Shown one piece after another: positions 26,045-35,861 of a stretch of DNA of 50,609 bases. Each line of letters starts with the position of its first letter. Position 1 is the first letter of the stretch. The translations under genes were made by a program, and so were the position numbers. The DNA is from Chitinophaga pinensis (GTDB lineage Bacteria > Bacteroidota > Bacteroidia > NS11-12g > UBA955), in the NCBI GenBank assembly GCA_945860565.1, contig CAMAQS010000009.1, forward strand, positions 1-50,609, given 5' to 3'. The notes under the pieces are model-generated. The model ran no database searches. It was not told the origin of the DNA and was given only the letters and a program-made list of their open reading frames with translations.

Positions 26045-26698
26045 ATGCTTGATAAATTTGGAATTGCACGTGTAATAGCGCGAGAGTTAAAAGATGGTTA
26101 TTATGTTAACTTAGGAATTGGTATACCCACGTTGGTAGCAAACTATATCCCTGAGGGCATTGAAGTGGTATTGCAAAGTGAGAATGGTTTATTGGGAATG
26201 GGTCCTTTTCCTTTTGAGGGAGAGGAAGATGCAGATTTAATCAATGCAGGAAAACAAACAATCACTATGGCCAAAGGGGCGTCGTTGTTCGACAGTGCCA
26301 CCAGTTTTGGAATGATTCGTGCAGGCAAGGTGGATCTCACAGTATTGGGTGCCATGGAAGTAAGCGACCAAGGCGACATTGCCAATTGGAAAATTCCGGG
26401 TAAAATGGTAAAGGGCATGGGCGGTGCCATGGATTTAGTAGCATCGGCAAAAAATATCATTGTAGCCATGCAGCACACAAACAAAGCTGGGGAGAGTAAA
26501 TTGTTGCCAGCCTGTTCTTTGCCAATTACAGGTTTAAAATGTGTTAAAAAAGTGGTAACGGAATTGGGGGTTTTCGACATCACCGAAAGGGGTTTTGAGC
26601 TAAAAGAAATAGCACCAGGAGTGACCATAGAAGAAGTGAAAGTCAAAACATTGGGACGCCTTATTGTAGAAGGAGATATCCCAGTTATTTCTTTATAA
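26045..26698 (+). CDS. scoB: 3-oxoacid CoA-transferase subunit B
   Basis: The track start is a TTG at 26036; the ATG at 26045 (MLDKFGIARVIARELKDG) matches the family start and gives 217 aa. The catalytic glutamate lies in QSENGLLGMGPFP, and NLGIGIPTLV and GAMEVSDQGDIANWKIPG are characteristic. With subunit A it transfers CoA from succinyl-CoA to acetoacetate or a related acid. Subunit A is normally encoded next door but is absent here: a cytochrome gene precedes and convergent ndh follows after 2 bases. Confidence 0.92.
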   Translation: MLDKFGIARVIARELKDGYYVNLGIGIPTLVANYIPEGIEVVLQSENGLLGMGPFPFEGEEDADLINAGKQTITMAKGASLFDSATSFGMIRAGKVDLTVLGAMEVSDQGDIANWKIPGKMVKGMGGAMDLVASAKNIIVAMQHTNKAGESKLLPACSLPITGLKCVKKVVTELGVFDITERGFELKEIAPGVTIEEVKVKTLGRLIVEGDIPVISL

Positions 26699-26700
26699 GT

Positions 26701-27969
26701 CTACTTTACATTCTTAGTATTATCGTTGTTTTCAGCGGTGAGTATTAGTCTCAAAGAGGTGTCTTTGGTTATATAGGCCCAGGCCCAATTGATAAAAATA
26801 ATGAGTTTATTTTTTACACTTAAAATAAGCATTAGGTGTAAAAACATCCATATTAACCACGCGAAATATCCAGAAATAGGGAATTTACCAATGTCTACCA
26901 CCGCTTTGTTTCTACCGATGGTTGCCATAGAACCTAAATCGTTGTATTCATATTCTTTAAGCGCTTTATTGGCCGATAAATATTTCAAATTTTTGGCCAA
27001 ATTTTTGGCTTGATTGATGGCTACGTTTGCCACTTGTGGATGGCCTTTAGGATATAAAGGAGTTTGCATGTAGGCCACATCCCCCAAAGCATAAACCCCA
27101 TCGGTGTCTAATACTTTGTTCATTCTGTCTACCACAATTCTATTTCCCGGTCCTTTTGCTGTTTCTGGCAGCCCTAAAATGGTATTTGCAATGACCCCTG
27201 CAGACCAAATCACCGTTTTTGTCAAGATGGTATTTCCGGTACTCAGTAGTAATTTTTCGCCGTTGTAATCCTTTACAAATGTTTCAGTTAAGACCTCCAC
27301 TCCCATTTTTTGCAAATATTCCTGAGATTTTGTTTTGGAATTTTCGCTCATATTGTTGAGGGTGTGTTTGCTCCCTTCAACCAAAGTAATGTGAAATTTC
27401 GAGAAATCTATTTTAGGATAATCTTTGGGAAGTACGTGTTCTTTAATTTCAGCAAATGCGCCTGCCAATTCCACGCCGGTGGGACCCGCACCAACAATCA
27501 CCAGATTGAATAAAGCTTCCTTTTGTTCGGTGGTGGCAGAAATAATGTTTTCAAAAGTTTGCAGAACATGATTTCGAATCTGAATGGCTTCTGCAGTGGT
27601 TTTAAGGGTAAGGGCGTGTTTGGGAATGTCTGTGTTGCCAAAAAAATTGGTTTTACAACCCATTGCTAAAATTAGAGCATCGTAGTGAAAATCTCCAATA
27701 GATGTAATTATTTTTTTTTCGGGGGATATTATTTCGAGAACTTCAGCGAGCCTGATTTGAATGTTATTCTTTCCTTTAAAAATGTTTCTTATAGGAAAAG
27801 AGATACTTGAAGGTTCAATTTGAGATGTGGCTACTTGGTAAAATAAGGGTTGAAATTGGTGGTGGTTAATTTTGTCTATTAACAACACGTCAAACAAGGA
27901 TTCATCTAAATTCTTCGCCAATTGAACTCCAGCGAATCCAGCACCCACAATAACTATTTGTTTTTTCAC
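26701..27969 (-). CDS. ndh: Type II NADH:quinone oxidoreductase (NDH-2)
   Basis: A 422-aa FAD enzyme that passes electrons from NADH to quinone without pumping protons. It has the N-terminal FAD fingerprint IVIVGAGFAGVQLAKNL, the NADH-binding fold LVIVGAGPTGVELAGAFAEI, and VYALGDVAYMQTP near the flavin. The hydrophobic C-terminus (YFAWLIWMFLHLMLILSV) is the membrane anchor typical of this family. The start codon is GTG at 27969. A TATCTTTG promoter box lies 24 bases upstream. Absence of complex I genes nearby says nothing about their presence elsewhere. Confidence 0.92.
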   Translation of the reverse strand: MKKQIVIVGAGFAGVQLAKNLDESLFDVLLIDKINHHQFQPLFYQVATSQIEPSSISFPIRNIFKGKNNIQIRLAEVLEIISPEKKIITSIGDFHYDALILAMGCKTNFFGNTDIPKHALTLKTTAEAIQIRNHVLQTFENIISATTEQKEALFNLVIVGAGPTGVELAGAFAEIKEHVLPKDYPKIDFSKFHITLVEGSKHTLNNMSENSKTKSQEYLQKMGVEVLTETFVKDYNGEKLLLSTGNTILTKTVIWSAGVIANTILGLPETAKGPGNRIVVDRMNKVLDTDGVYALGDVAYMQTPLYPKGHPQVANVAINQAKNLAKNLKYLSANKALKEYEYNDLGSMATIGRNKAVVDIGKFPISGYFAWLIWMFLHLMLILSVKNKLIIFINWAWAYITKDTSLRLILTAENNDNTKNVK

Positions 27970-27993
27970 TTTGGGTATTTTGATTTATTATTC

Positions 27994-28001
27994 CAAAGAT
28001 A
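27994..28001 (-). promoter_or_regulatory. -7 element upstream of ndh
   Basis: TATCTTTG on the minus strand matches TAnnTTTG exactly, 24 bases before the GTG start. No clear TTG is at the -33 distance. The predicted leader is about 18 bases. Confidence 0.45.
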
Positions 28002-28073
28002 CTGTATATCTAAAGGTTATGTTTAAAAATTCATTATAAATTGTGTTTTTGTTTTGGGGGATTTGGATTTGAT

Positions 28074-28196
28074 TTAACCCGGATTATTGTTGTATTTATC
28101 ATTTACTTGTTTGGCTTTTGTTTCCTTCTTTTTAAACTGTTGAAGGACATAATATACTGCGGCAAAAACAATTACCGTGATGATTATTTCGTACAT
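28074..28196 (-). CDS. Probable 40-aa single-helix membrane protein
   Basis: This ORF is too short for the track. It starts at an ATG at 28196 and encodes one transmembrane helix (MYEIIITVIVFAAVYYVLQQ) followed by a charged tail with KKKETKAKQ and an Asn-rich end. The layout is typical of small bacterial membrane proteins. It lies between ndh and the dipeptidase in a gap of about 340 bases and has the same orientation as ndh. I do not recognise a family. The plus-strand ORF over the same bases looks like a shadow. Nothing else is seen in the gap beyond the ndh promoter box. Confidence 0.5.
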   Translation of the reverse strand: MYEIIITVIVFAAVYYVLQQFKKKETKAKQVNDKYNNNPG

Positions 28197-28308
28197 AAAA
28201 ACCTCGCCTTTAAAACGATCAATGGAAGCAGCGGTTGTGTCAGTATTCACAGTACAAAATAAGGCATAAACATTGAATATTCGTGAATTTTTTGTGTAAA
28301 TTGCAACT

Positions 28309-29676
28309 ATGTCTACAACGAGTTATATAGAAACAAACAGAGAGCGATTTTTATCAGAACTTTTTGATTTATTGCGCATTCCAAGTATAAGTGCTGATTC
28401 TGCATACGCAGGAGATGTGAGAAAATGTGCTGAAACAGTGGCCAATTTTTTAACCAAAGCAGGTGCAGACAATGTGGTTTTGGAAGAAACTGCGGGTTAC
28501 CCTATTGTTTATGGTGAAAAAATCATTGATGCCAATTTACCCACTGTGCTCGTTTACGGACATTATGATGTTCAGCCAAGCGTTCCAAATGAATTTTGGA
28601 ATACTCCTCCATTTGAACCTACCATTATCAACGATAAAATATATGCGAGAGGTGCTTGCGACGACAAAGGACAAATGTTTATGCATGTAAAAGCATTTGA
28701 AACCATGATGCAAACAAATCAACTTGCTTGTAACATCAAATTCATGATTGAAGGTGAAGAAGAAGTGGGCAGCAACAATTTGGGAACCTATTGCAAAAAC
28801 AACAAAGAAAAATTAAAAGCCGATGTGATATTAATCAGTGATACTTCAATGATTGCCAACGACATACCAAGTATAGATGTAGGATTGCGCGGATTGAGTT
28901 ATGTGGAAGTGGAAGTAACTGGGCCAAACATTGATTTACACAGTGGAGTTTATGGCGGTGCGGTATCGAATCCTGTAAATGCATTGTGTCAAATGATTGC
29001 AAAAATGCATGACGACAACAGACACATTACCATTCCAGGTTTTTACGATGATGTATTGGAAGTATCCGTTGAAGACCGCGAAGCGATGGCTAAAATACCA
29101 TTTAGCTTAGACGAATACAAAAAACACTTGAACATAAACGATGTATTGGGAGAATCTGGTTTTTCTACCATTGAACGCACTGGAATTCGTCCGACTTTAG
29201 ATGTAAACGGAATTTGGGGAGGTTATATTGGTGAAGGTGCTAAAACGGTTCTACCGAGTAAAGCGTATGCCAAAATATCCATGCGTTTGGTTCCAAATCA
29301 AAGCAGTGAAAAAATCACTGAATTGTTTTCAAACTATTTCAAACAAATTGCACCTGCTGGCGTGACTGTAAAAGTTACACCACACCATGGCGGCGAACCA
29401 GTAGTTACTCCAACAACAAGTATTGCATATAAAGCGGCATCGAATGCCATGATCGATACGTTTGGGAAAGAACCCATACCAACAAGAGGTGGCGGTAGCA
29501 TTCCGATTGTAGCTCTTTTTGAAAAAGAATTGCAAACAAAAACGGTGTTGATGGGCTTTGGTTTAGATAGCGATGCCATTCACAGCCCCAACGAACATTA
29601 TGGTGTTTTCAATTTCTTTAAAGGGATAGAAACCATTCCTAGATTTTTCCATCATTTTTCGGAATTAAGTAAATAA
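28309..29676 (+). CDS. M20-family dipeptidase (metallopeptidase)
   Basis: A 455-aa cytosolic zinc peptidase. Metal and catalytic residues are visible in LVYGHYDVQPS (metal His and catalytic Asp), YARGACDDKGQ (bridging Asp), IEGEEEVGSNN (catalytic Glu plus ligand) and SDAIHSPNEHYG (last His). The dimerization lid lies between about residues 200 and 360 (ELVEVEVTGP-like strand and DLHSGVYGG). The architecture matches the CNDP-like dipeptidase group more than ArgE or DapE. The rel gene follows after 7 bases, so they may share a transcript. Confidence 0.9.
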   Translation: MSTTSYIETNRERFLSELFDLLRIPSISADSAYAGDVRKCAETVANFLTKAGADNVVLEETAGYPIVYGEKIIDANLPTVLVYGHYDVQPSVPNEFWNTPPFEPTIINDKIYARGACDDKGQMFMHVKAFETMMQTNQLACNIKFMIEGEEEVGSNNLGTYCKNNKEKLKADVILISDTSMIANDIPSIDVGLRGLSYVEVEVTGPNIDLHSGVYGGAVSNPVNALCQMIAKMHDDNRHITIPGFYDDVLEVSVEDREAMAKIPFSLDEYKKHLNINDVLGESGFSTIERTGIRPTLDVNGIWGGYIGEGAKTVLPSKAYAKISMRLVPNQSSEKITELFSNYFKQIAPAGVTVKVTPHHGGEPVVTPTTSIAYKAASNAMIDTFGKEPIPTRGGGSIPIVALFEKELQTKTVLMGFGLDSDAIHSPNEHYGVFNFFKGIETIPRFFHHFSELSK

Positions 29677-29683
29677 TAGATTT

Positions 29684-31912
29684 ATGGCGTTACTCGACGG
29701 GGAGGTTTATGAAGCATACCGTAGTGAATTACTCAGTCGTTATCGATTATTGCTGCGCACTTTAGGGAATAAAGTTCCAAAAGACAAAGCAAAACAAATC
29801 AGAGAGGCCTTTGATTTTGCGGCTAGGGCTCATGAGGGAACTGTTCGCAAAAGTGGAGAACCTTACATCTTTCATCCATTGGCAGTGGCACAAATTGCTG
29901 CCGGTGAACTTGGCTTGGGCGCTACCTCGGTTATTAGTGCTTTACTGCACGATGTGGTGGAAGATACGGATGTTACCAATGAAGATATCGAAAGAAAGTT
30001 CGGTTCAAAAGTGGCATCTATTATCAACGGGTTAACCAAAATTTCGGTGGTTTTTGAAACGGTCGATAAAGACACCAGTGTTCAGGCGGAAAATTTCAAA
30101 AAGATGCTGCTCACTTTGGGCGAAGATTTACGTGTAATTCTGATAAAATTGTGTGACCGGTTACACAATATGCGCACATTGGGATCGGTTCCTGAAAAAA
30201 CCAAACTCAAAATCGCCTCCGAAACCTTATACATTTATGCTCCCTTAGCCCACCGTTTGGGTTTAAACGTCATAAAAACGGAAATGGAAGACCTTGCGTT
30301 AAAGTATACTGATCCAGGGTCTTACAAAGAAATATCAAATAAAATAGCTGAATCTAAAATATCCAGGCAGAAATATATCAAGGAATTTATAGAGCCATTG
30401 ACGCTTGAACTTAAGGAAACGGGCATTAATATCTTTGAAATAAAAGGCCGACCAAAGAGTATATATTCTATACACAGAAAAATGGCACAGCAAGCCATTC
30501 CTTTTGAAGAGGTATACGATGCATTTGCCATAAGGGTAATTGTGGACGAGCCGATTTACAAAGAGAAATCGGATTGTTGGCGGGTGTATAGTATCATCAC
30601 AGATCAATATAGGCCACATGAAGGTAGATTGAGAGATTGGCTTAGTCGTCCTAAAAACAATGGATACAGCGCTCTACACACCACCGTTTTGGGTCCAAAA
30701 GGCCGGTGGGTTGAAGTGCAAATACGCAGTAAGCGAATGGACGATATTGCGGAGCGTGGTTTGGCTGCACATTGGAAATACAAAGCAGCGCAAGAAGGTG
30801 AAGATCCTACACCTCAAGATATTGCATTTGAAACATGGTTGAATGCGGTAAAAGATACCTTAGAAAACAATGATTTGTCGGCGTTGGATTTGGTAAATGA
30901 ATTCAAACACACCTTATTGGGAGAAGAAATTTATGTATTTACACCCAAAGGAGATGTTAAATCCATGCCCATGAGCTCTGTGGCCTTGGATTTTGGATTT
31001 GCCATCCACACCGAAGTAGGACTTAAAACCATAGGCGCTAAAGTAAATAATAAACTGGTACCAATAAATCATCCTTTAAAAAACGGTGACATTGTAGAGA
31101 TTATCACAACTCAAAAGCCAAGAGCCAGTATTCAATGGATTGATATTGTGAAAACCGGGCGTGCCAAATCAAAAATCAGGGAGTATTTGAAGGACCTAAG
31201 AACGGCTGAAGCGGCCGTTGGCAGAAAAATGATGGAAGATGTTTTCCATAAACAGTCTATCGAATTCACTGAAAAACACATACAACAACTAACCAAATAT
31301 TACAAGTATCCTTCTTCCAATGATTTCTTTCATGATGTAGCTGACAGCAAAATTAATTTGAGTACAGATACCATTTTAGAAATCCTCTTTAAGAAACCAA
31401 ATTTAACGGAACCCTCTGAAGAAAGTCCTGTCAAAAAGGAAAAAAAGCGCAATGCAGGTCAGATTGTTTTTGGGGAAGATTATGAAACCCCTTACTCTTT
31501 GGCACGTTGTTGCAATCCATTGCCTGGAGAACCCATATTTGGTTTTATAACAGTGAGTGATGGGGTTAAAATTCACCGCACCACTTGTCCAAATGCCTCA
31601 CGGTTGATGAGTCAATACGGTTATAGAATCATACCAACCTCTTGGCAAAAGAACTACGATAAGGCATTCGATGCACAACTTTCTGTGCGAGGCATCGACG
31701 ACGTGGGAATTGTGAGTAAAATTGCGGACATCATATCCAAAGATTTGGAGGTAAACATGAAGAGCATCAACATCCGTGCCAACGACGACGGCACATTTGG
31801 TGGCAGAATTGATGTTTTGGTGAACAACTCTCAAGATTTAGAGATATTGGTTAACCGAATAAAGAGTGCGCATAAGTTCATCGAGGTATCGAGGATAGAA
31901 AATGTGGAGTAA
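29684..31912 (+). CDS. rel: Bifunctional (p)ppGpp synthetase/hydrolase (Rel/SpoT)
   Basis: A 742-aa stringent-response enzyme with all expected domains. The HD hydrolase comes first: YIFHPLAVAQIAA, then SALLHDVVEDTDV and CDRLHNMRTL. The synthetase follows with GRPKSIYSIHRKM, VYDAFAIRVIVD and NNGYSALHTTVLG. A TGS domain (IYVFTPKGDVKSMPMSSVALDFGF), a zinc-finger-like segment (LARCCNPLPGEPIFG) and a C-terminal ACT domain complete it. The intact HD motif implies that it both makes and degrades the alarmone. A terminator lies 27 bases after the stop. Confidence 0.95.
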   Translation: MALLDGEVYEAYRSELLSRYRLLLRTLGNKVPKDKAKQIREAFDFAARAHEGTVRKSGEPYIFHPLAVAQIAAGELGLGATSVISALLHDVVEDTDVTNEDIERKFGSKVASIINGLTKISVVFETVDKDTSVQAENFKKMLLTLGEDLRVILIKLCDRLHNMRTLGSVPEKTKLKIASETLYIYAPLAHRLGLNVIKTEMEDLALKYTDPGSYKEISNKIAESKISRQKYIKEFIEPLTLELKETGINIFEIKGRPKSIYSIHRKMAQQAIPFEEVYDAFAIRVIVDEPIYKEKSDCWRVYSIITDQYRPHEGRLRDWLSRPKNNGYSALHTTVLGPKGRWVEVQIRSKRMDDIAERGLAAHWKYKAAQEGEDPTPQDIAFETWLNAVKDTLENNDLSALDLVNEFKHTLLGEEIYVFTPKGDVKSMPMSSVALDFGFAIHTEVGLKTIGAKVNNKLVPINHPLKNGDIVEIITTQKPRASIQWIDIVKTGRAKSKIREYLKDLRTAEAAVGRKMMEDVFHKQSIEFTEKHIQQLTKYYKYPSSNDFFHDVADSKINLSTDTILEILFKKPNLTEPSEESPVKKEKKRNAGQIVFGEDYETPYSLARCCNPLPGEPIFGFITVSDGVKIHRTTCPNASRLMSQYGYRIIPTSWQKNYDKAFDAQLSVRGIDDVGIVSKIADIISKDLEVNMKSINIRANDDGTFGGRIDVLVNNSQDLEILVNRIKSAHKFIEVSRIENVE

Positions 31913-31938
31913 AACACAAATTAAATTCTGAATAACAG

Positions 31939-31970
31939 AAAAAGGCCACCCTTATGAGGTGGCCCTTTTT
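31939..31970. terminator. Bidirectional terminator between rel and atpG
   Basis: GGCCACC and GGTGGCC form a 7-bp GC-rich stem with a 7-base loop, with A-rich sequence on the left and T5 on the right. It can end both the rel transcript and the long ATP synthase transcript coming from the other side. Confidence 0.85.
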
Positions 31971-31992
31971 AAGTTTATTCAATCAAATGAAA

Positions 31993-32868
31993 TTAACCTT
32001 CCAAAGCGGCAACGCCACCAACAATTTCAGAGATTTCTCTCGTAATTGCGGCTTGTCTAGCTTGGTTGTATGCTAATTTCAAAGCCTTTAATAAATCACC
32101 GGCATTCTCGGTAGCTTTGTCCATGGCAACCATTCTGGCACCATGTTCAGAAGCCAAAGAATCCAACAATGCACGGTACAATTGTGTCTTTAAGCTGCGT
32201 GGGATCAATTCCTCCAAAATTTCAACTTTACTCGGCTCGAAAATATAATCTCCGATACTTTTGGTTGAATTTTGAGGTGCGGCCACTGGCAACAAGATTT
32301 CATTTTGGATGATTTGTGTGGCTGCATTTTTGAATTGGTTGTATACCACTTCAAGTTTGTCGATATCGCCAGAAACAAATTGTTGAATCAATTCTTGGGC
32401 ACAGTTAAATGCTTTGTCCGCATTGATATCCACCAAAAGAGATTGATAGGTTGTATTTACTGTATAACCTAGTCTTCTCATTGTTTCAGCACCTTTTTTT
32501 CCAATACAGATTAGTTCTACATTTCCAGATGCCACCAACGCTTTATAGTCGTTTTCGAGTAAAAGTTTTGCTCTTTTCACAACATTAGAATTGAAAGCAC
32601 CGCACAATCCACGGTCACTGGTTATAACAACTAAAGCTACTTTTTTAACGTCCCGTTGGTTAAAATACACGGCCAAACGCTCATCATCACCACTTTCTTG
32701 AAGGTTGGACATAATGCCTTGTAATTTAATGGCATAAGGTCTCATTCTTTGAATGGCTTCACTGGCTTTGCGCAATTTTGTTGCGCTCACCAATTTCATA
32801 GCCTTGGTAATTTGCTGAGTGCTGATGGTTGAGGATATTCTCGCCCGGATTTCCTTTTGATTGGACAT
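31993..32868 (-). CDS. atpG: F1Fo ATP synthase gamma subunit
   Basis: A 291-aa central-stalk subunit. The N-terminal helix reads KEIRARISSTISTQQITKAMKLVSATKLRKA and the C-terminus ENAGDLLKALKLAYNQARQAAITREISEIVGG, both diagnostic of the coiled-coil rotor shaft. ITSDRGLCGAFNSNV lies in the Rossmann-like middle. It is the last gene of this ATP synthase cluster, 7 bases after atpA. The beta and epsilon genes, which follow gamma in many other bacteria, are missing. Confidence 0.96.
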   Translation of the reverse strand: MSNQKEIRARISSTISTQQITKAMKLVSATKLRKASEAIQRMRPYAIKLQGIMSNLQESGDDERLAVYFNQRDVKKVALVVITSDRGLCGAFNSNVVKRAKLLLENDYKALVASGNVELICIGKKGAETMRRLGYTVNTTYQSLLVDINADKAFNCAQELIQQFVSGDIDKLEVVYNQFKNAATQIIQNEILLPVAAPQNSTKSIGDYIFEPSKVEILEELIPRSLKTQLYRALLDSLASEHGARMVAMDKATENAGDLLKALKLAYNQARQAAITREISEIVGGVAALEG

Positions 32869-32875
32869 AAGTTAA

Positions 32876-34456
32876 TTAAGCAGAATAATTTTTAGCAATT
32901 TCGGCTCCCACTGTTTCTAGCACAGAGGTAACGCTATCGTCGATTTTTCCAGCTCTTAAAGTGTCGAGAGTATCTCTGTGTTTTGCATTGAGGTATTCAA
33001 TGAAAGCAACTTCAAAATCTCTTACTTTATTTACAGGTACAGTACGTAACAAGTTTTTAGTACCCAAATAAATCATGGCAATTTGTCTTTCAACTGCTTG
33101 CGGACTAAATTGGGCTTGTTTCAACATTTCCACGTTTCTTGAACCTTTATCCAATACCGATTTAGTAGCAGCATCAAGGTCAGATCCAAACTTAGCAAAT
33201 GCTTCCAATTCACGGTACTGTGCTTGGTCTAATTTAAGCGTACCAGCTACCTTTTTCATGGATTTGATTTGTGCATTACCACCCACACGACTCACGGAAA
33301 TACCTACGTTAATTGCAGGACGGATACCAGAGTTGAACAAGTTAGATTCCAAGAATATCTGTCCGTCAGTAATAGAAATTACGTTAGTTGGGATATAGGC
33401 AGAAACGTCACCTGCTTGTGTTTCAATAATTGGCAATGCGGTTAATGATCCACCACCTTGCACTTTACCTTGCAATGAAGGAGGCAAGTCGTTCATTTGT
33501 GATGTAATGTCGTTGTTCGCATTTAACTTACAGGCTCTTTCAAGTAAGCGACTGTGAAGATAGAATACGTCACCAGGATAAGCTTCACGTCCTGGAGGAC
33601 GACGCAACAACAAGGAAACCTCACGGTATGCTACAGCTTGTTTAGACAAATCGTCGTAAACTACCAATGCAGGCAATCCCAAATCTCTGAAATATTCACC
33701 AATAGCACAACCGGCCATAGGTGCAAAGAATTGAATTGGTGCAGGAGCAGACGCAGGAGCAGAAACCACAACAGTGTATGGCATGGCACCATTTTCCTCT
33801 AACGCTTTAACAACTTGTTTAACGGTAGATTCTTTTTGTCCACAGGCTACATAAATACAGAAAACGGGGTTACCCTTTTCATAAAATTCTTTTTGATTGA
33901 TAATGGTATCGAGAGCGATAGCGGTTTTACCCGTTTGACGGTCACCGATGATTAACTCACGTTGACCACGACCAATTGGAATCATGGCATCGATTGCTTT
34001 GATACCGGTTTGCAAAGGTTCAGCAACAGGTTCTCTAAACAATACACCTGGAGCTTTACGCTCTAGTGGCATTTCATAAAGATCGCCCGAGATAGGACCT
34101 TTACCATCGATAGACTCACCTAAAGCGTTGACAACGCGACCCAACATACCGTGTCCAACTTGGATACTGGCAATTTTATTGGTTCTTTTTACTTTGTCTC
34201 CTTCTTTAATTTCTGAGCTACTACCCATTAATACGGCTCCGACATTGTCTTCTTCTAGGTTTAATACCACGGCGCGAACACCGTTTTCGAATTCAACAAG
34301 CTCACCGCTTTGAACGCCGAAGAGTCCGTAAATACGTGCGATACCATCACCCACTTGGAGTACGGTACCAACTTCTTCTAAACTCGCAGCGCTACTAAAA
34401 CCAGCTATCTGGTCTTTTAATATGCTGGATACTTCGTCTGGCCTAATTTGTGACAT
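32876..34456 (-). CDS. atpA: F1Fo ATP synthase alpha subunit
   Basis: A 526-aa F1 subunit that binds a non-catalytic nucleotide. The P-loop is [15 protein letters not shown] at about residue 170, and [32 protein letters not shown] is the conserved alpha block with the arginine finger nearby. [18 protein letters not shown] and [14 protein letters not shown] are also typical. The gene is spaced 6 bases from atpH and 7 from atpG. Confidence 0.97.
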   Translation of the reverse strand: MSQIRPDEVSSILKDQIAGFSSAASLEEVGTVLQVGDGIARIYGLFGVQSGELVEFENGVRAVVLNLEEDNVGAVLMGSSSEIKEGDKVKRTNKIASIQVGHGMLGRVVNALGESIDGKGPISGDLYEMPLERKAPGVLFREPVAEPLQTGIKAIDAMIPIGRGQRELIIGDRQTGKTAIALDTIINQKEFYEKGNPVFCIYVACGQKESTVKQVVKALEENGAMPYTVVVSAPASAPAPIQFFAPMAGCAIGEYFRDLGLPALVVYDDLSKQAVAYREVSLLLRRPPGREAYPGDVFYLHSRLLERACKLNANNDITSQMNDLPPSLQGKVQGGGSLTALPIIETQAGDVSAYIPTNVISITDGQIFLESNLFNSGIRPAINVGISVSRVGGNAQIKSMKKVAGTLKLDQAQYRELEAFAKFGSDLDAATKSVLDKGSRNVEMLKQAQFSPQAVERQIAMIYLGTKNLLRTVPVNKVRDFEVAFIEYLNAKHRDTLDTLRAGKIDDSVTSVLETVGAEIAKNYSA

Positions 34457-34462
34457 AATTTT

Positions 34463-35002
34463 CTATGCGATTTGAAGTTCTTTTTTTACTTTGTTTAACT
34501 GTGAGATAATGGTATTATCGTAAATTTTACCGTCAAATTCGATGGTAATACCTCCGATAATTTCTTTGTCGATGAGTTGATTCATCAAGACAGATTTCGC
34601 TTGGGTTTGTTCTATGATGTAGTTTTCGATGCGTTTAATTTCAGACGCTTCCAAAGTTACTGCAGAAGTTATAATGGCTTCTACAATTTGGTTTTTACGA
34701 TTATACATTTGAATAAAAGCACGACCCATGGCAGGGATAAATGATTCTCTAAATTTTTCTACCATCAAGGCAAAAACCCCTTTTGTAAGTGGGTTTGCCG
34801 ATTCAAATAATTTGTTGATGGCGCCTTTTTTAGCGGTCATTTTGTAGAGAGGACTGTTTAAAAAAAGCACAAATTCTCTGCTTTCACTTGTTATAAGTAA
34901 CAAATGTTCGATATCTGTTTTTACAGCATCCAATACATTGTCTTCCACTGCTTTATCAAACAGGGCTTTGGCGTATCTAGAAGCAATTTTATATTCAGAC
35001 AT
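34463..35002 (-). CDS. atpH: F1Fo ATP synthase delta subunit
   Basis: A 179-aa peripheral-stalk subunit joining the F1 head to subunit b. The N-terminal helical bundle starts IASRYAKALFDKAVED, and the C-terminal part carries GGITIEFDGKIYDNTIISQLNKVKKEL, the classical OSCP/delta ending. The size is normal. It follows atpF after 5 bases. Confidence 0.94.
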   Translation of the reverse strand: MSEYKIASRYAKALFDKAVEDNVLDAVKTDIEHLLLITSESREFVLFLNSPLYKMTAKKGAINKLFESANPLTKGVFALMVEKFRESFIPAMGRAFIQMYNRKNQIVEAIITSAVTLEASEIKRIENYIIEQTQAKSVLMNQLIDKEIIGGITIEFDGKIYDNTIISQLNKVKKELQIA

Positions 35003-35007
35003 AAGTG

Positions 35008-35511
35008 TTAAGCGGAGGCTTTTGCGGTTAATTTAGACAAATGGTTGGCGATTAATTTCTGTTGAACATCGTTATTTTCCAAACGATCTGCGAGCAATTT
35101 TTCGGCGATTTGAATAGAGAAGTTTGCAACTTCTTTCTTCAATTCATCCATTGCAGCCAATTTTTGTTTATTGATTTCATCGGTTGCACGGGTAATCAAT
35201 TTTTTGGCTTCTTCATCGGCAGAAACTTTGGCTTCACCAACAATTTTTTCTCTCATTTCTCTTGCTTCGCGAAGCATGGCATCACGCTCTTGGCGTGCTT
35301 GCGCTAGAAGCTGCTCATTCTCACCGTGTAAACGCGCCATTTCTTGTTTGGCTTGTTCGGCTTGACTGAGTGCATTATGAATGGTCTTTTCTCTGTCTTC
35401 AATAGAAGATAGAATTGGTTTCCAAGCATACTTTTTCAGGATGAATAACACTATTCCAAATGTTACAATCATCCAAAATACTAATCCTATTGCAGGTGTT
35501 ACTAATTGCAT
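35008..35511 (-). CDS. atpF: F1Fo ATP synthase b subunit
   Basis: A 167-aa subunit with one N-terminal transmembrane helix (IGLVFWMIVTFGIVLFILKKYAWKPIL) and a long charged coiled coil (QAEQAKQEMARLHGENEQLL). It forms the peripheral stalk. It is separated from atpE by a 50-base gap that holds a strong GC hairpin, the only spacer of this kind in the operon. Confidence 0.95.
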   Translation of the reverse strand: MQLVTPAIGLVFWMIVTFGIVLFILKKYAWKPILSSIEDREKTIHNALSQAEQAKQEMARLHGENEQLLAQARQERDAMLREAREMREKIVGEAKVSADEEAKKLITRATDEINKQKLAAMDELKKEVANFSIQIAEKLLADRLENNDVQQKLIANHLSKLTAKASA

Positions 35512-35530
35512 TTTCCGTTTTTAAATTAAT

Positions 35531-35553
35531 CGGGGGTTGCAGAACAACCCCCG
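35531..35553. other. GC-rich hairpin between atpE and atpF
   Basis: CGGGGGTTG and CAACCCCCG are exact complements (9 bp) around a 5-base loop. In the direction of the operon (minus strand) it follows the atpE stop and is trailed only by ATTAATTT, not a U run, while the T run is on the opposite side. It probably acts as an mRNA processing or stability element, or a partial terminator, after the c-subunit gene. Confidence 0.75.
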
Positions 35554-35561
35554 TTTTTTAC

Positions 35562-35858
<297 letters not shown>

Positions 35859-35861
35859 TTA

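Noticed and set aside
28041-28262. Plus-strand 73-aa ORF
   Set aside because: Its hydrophobic, Phe-rich translation is the reverse reading of an AT-rich gap; the minus-strand 40-aa frame has a more protein-like composition.
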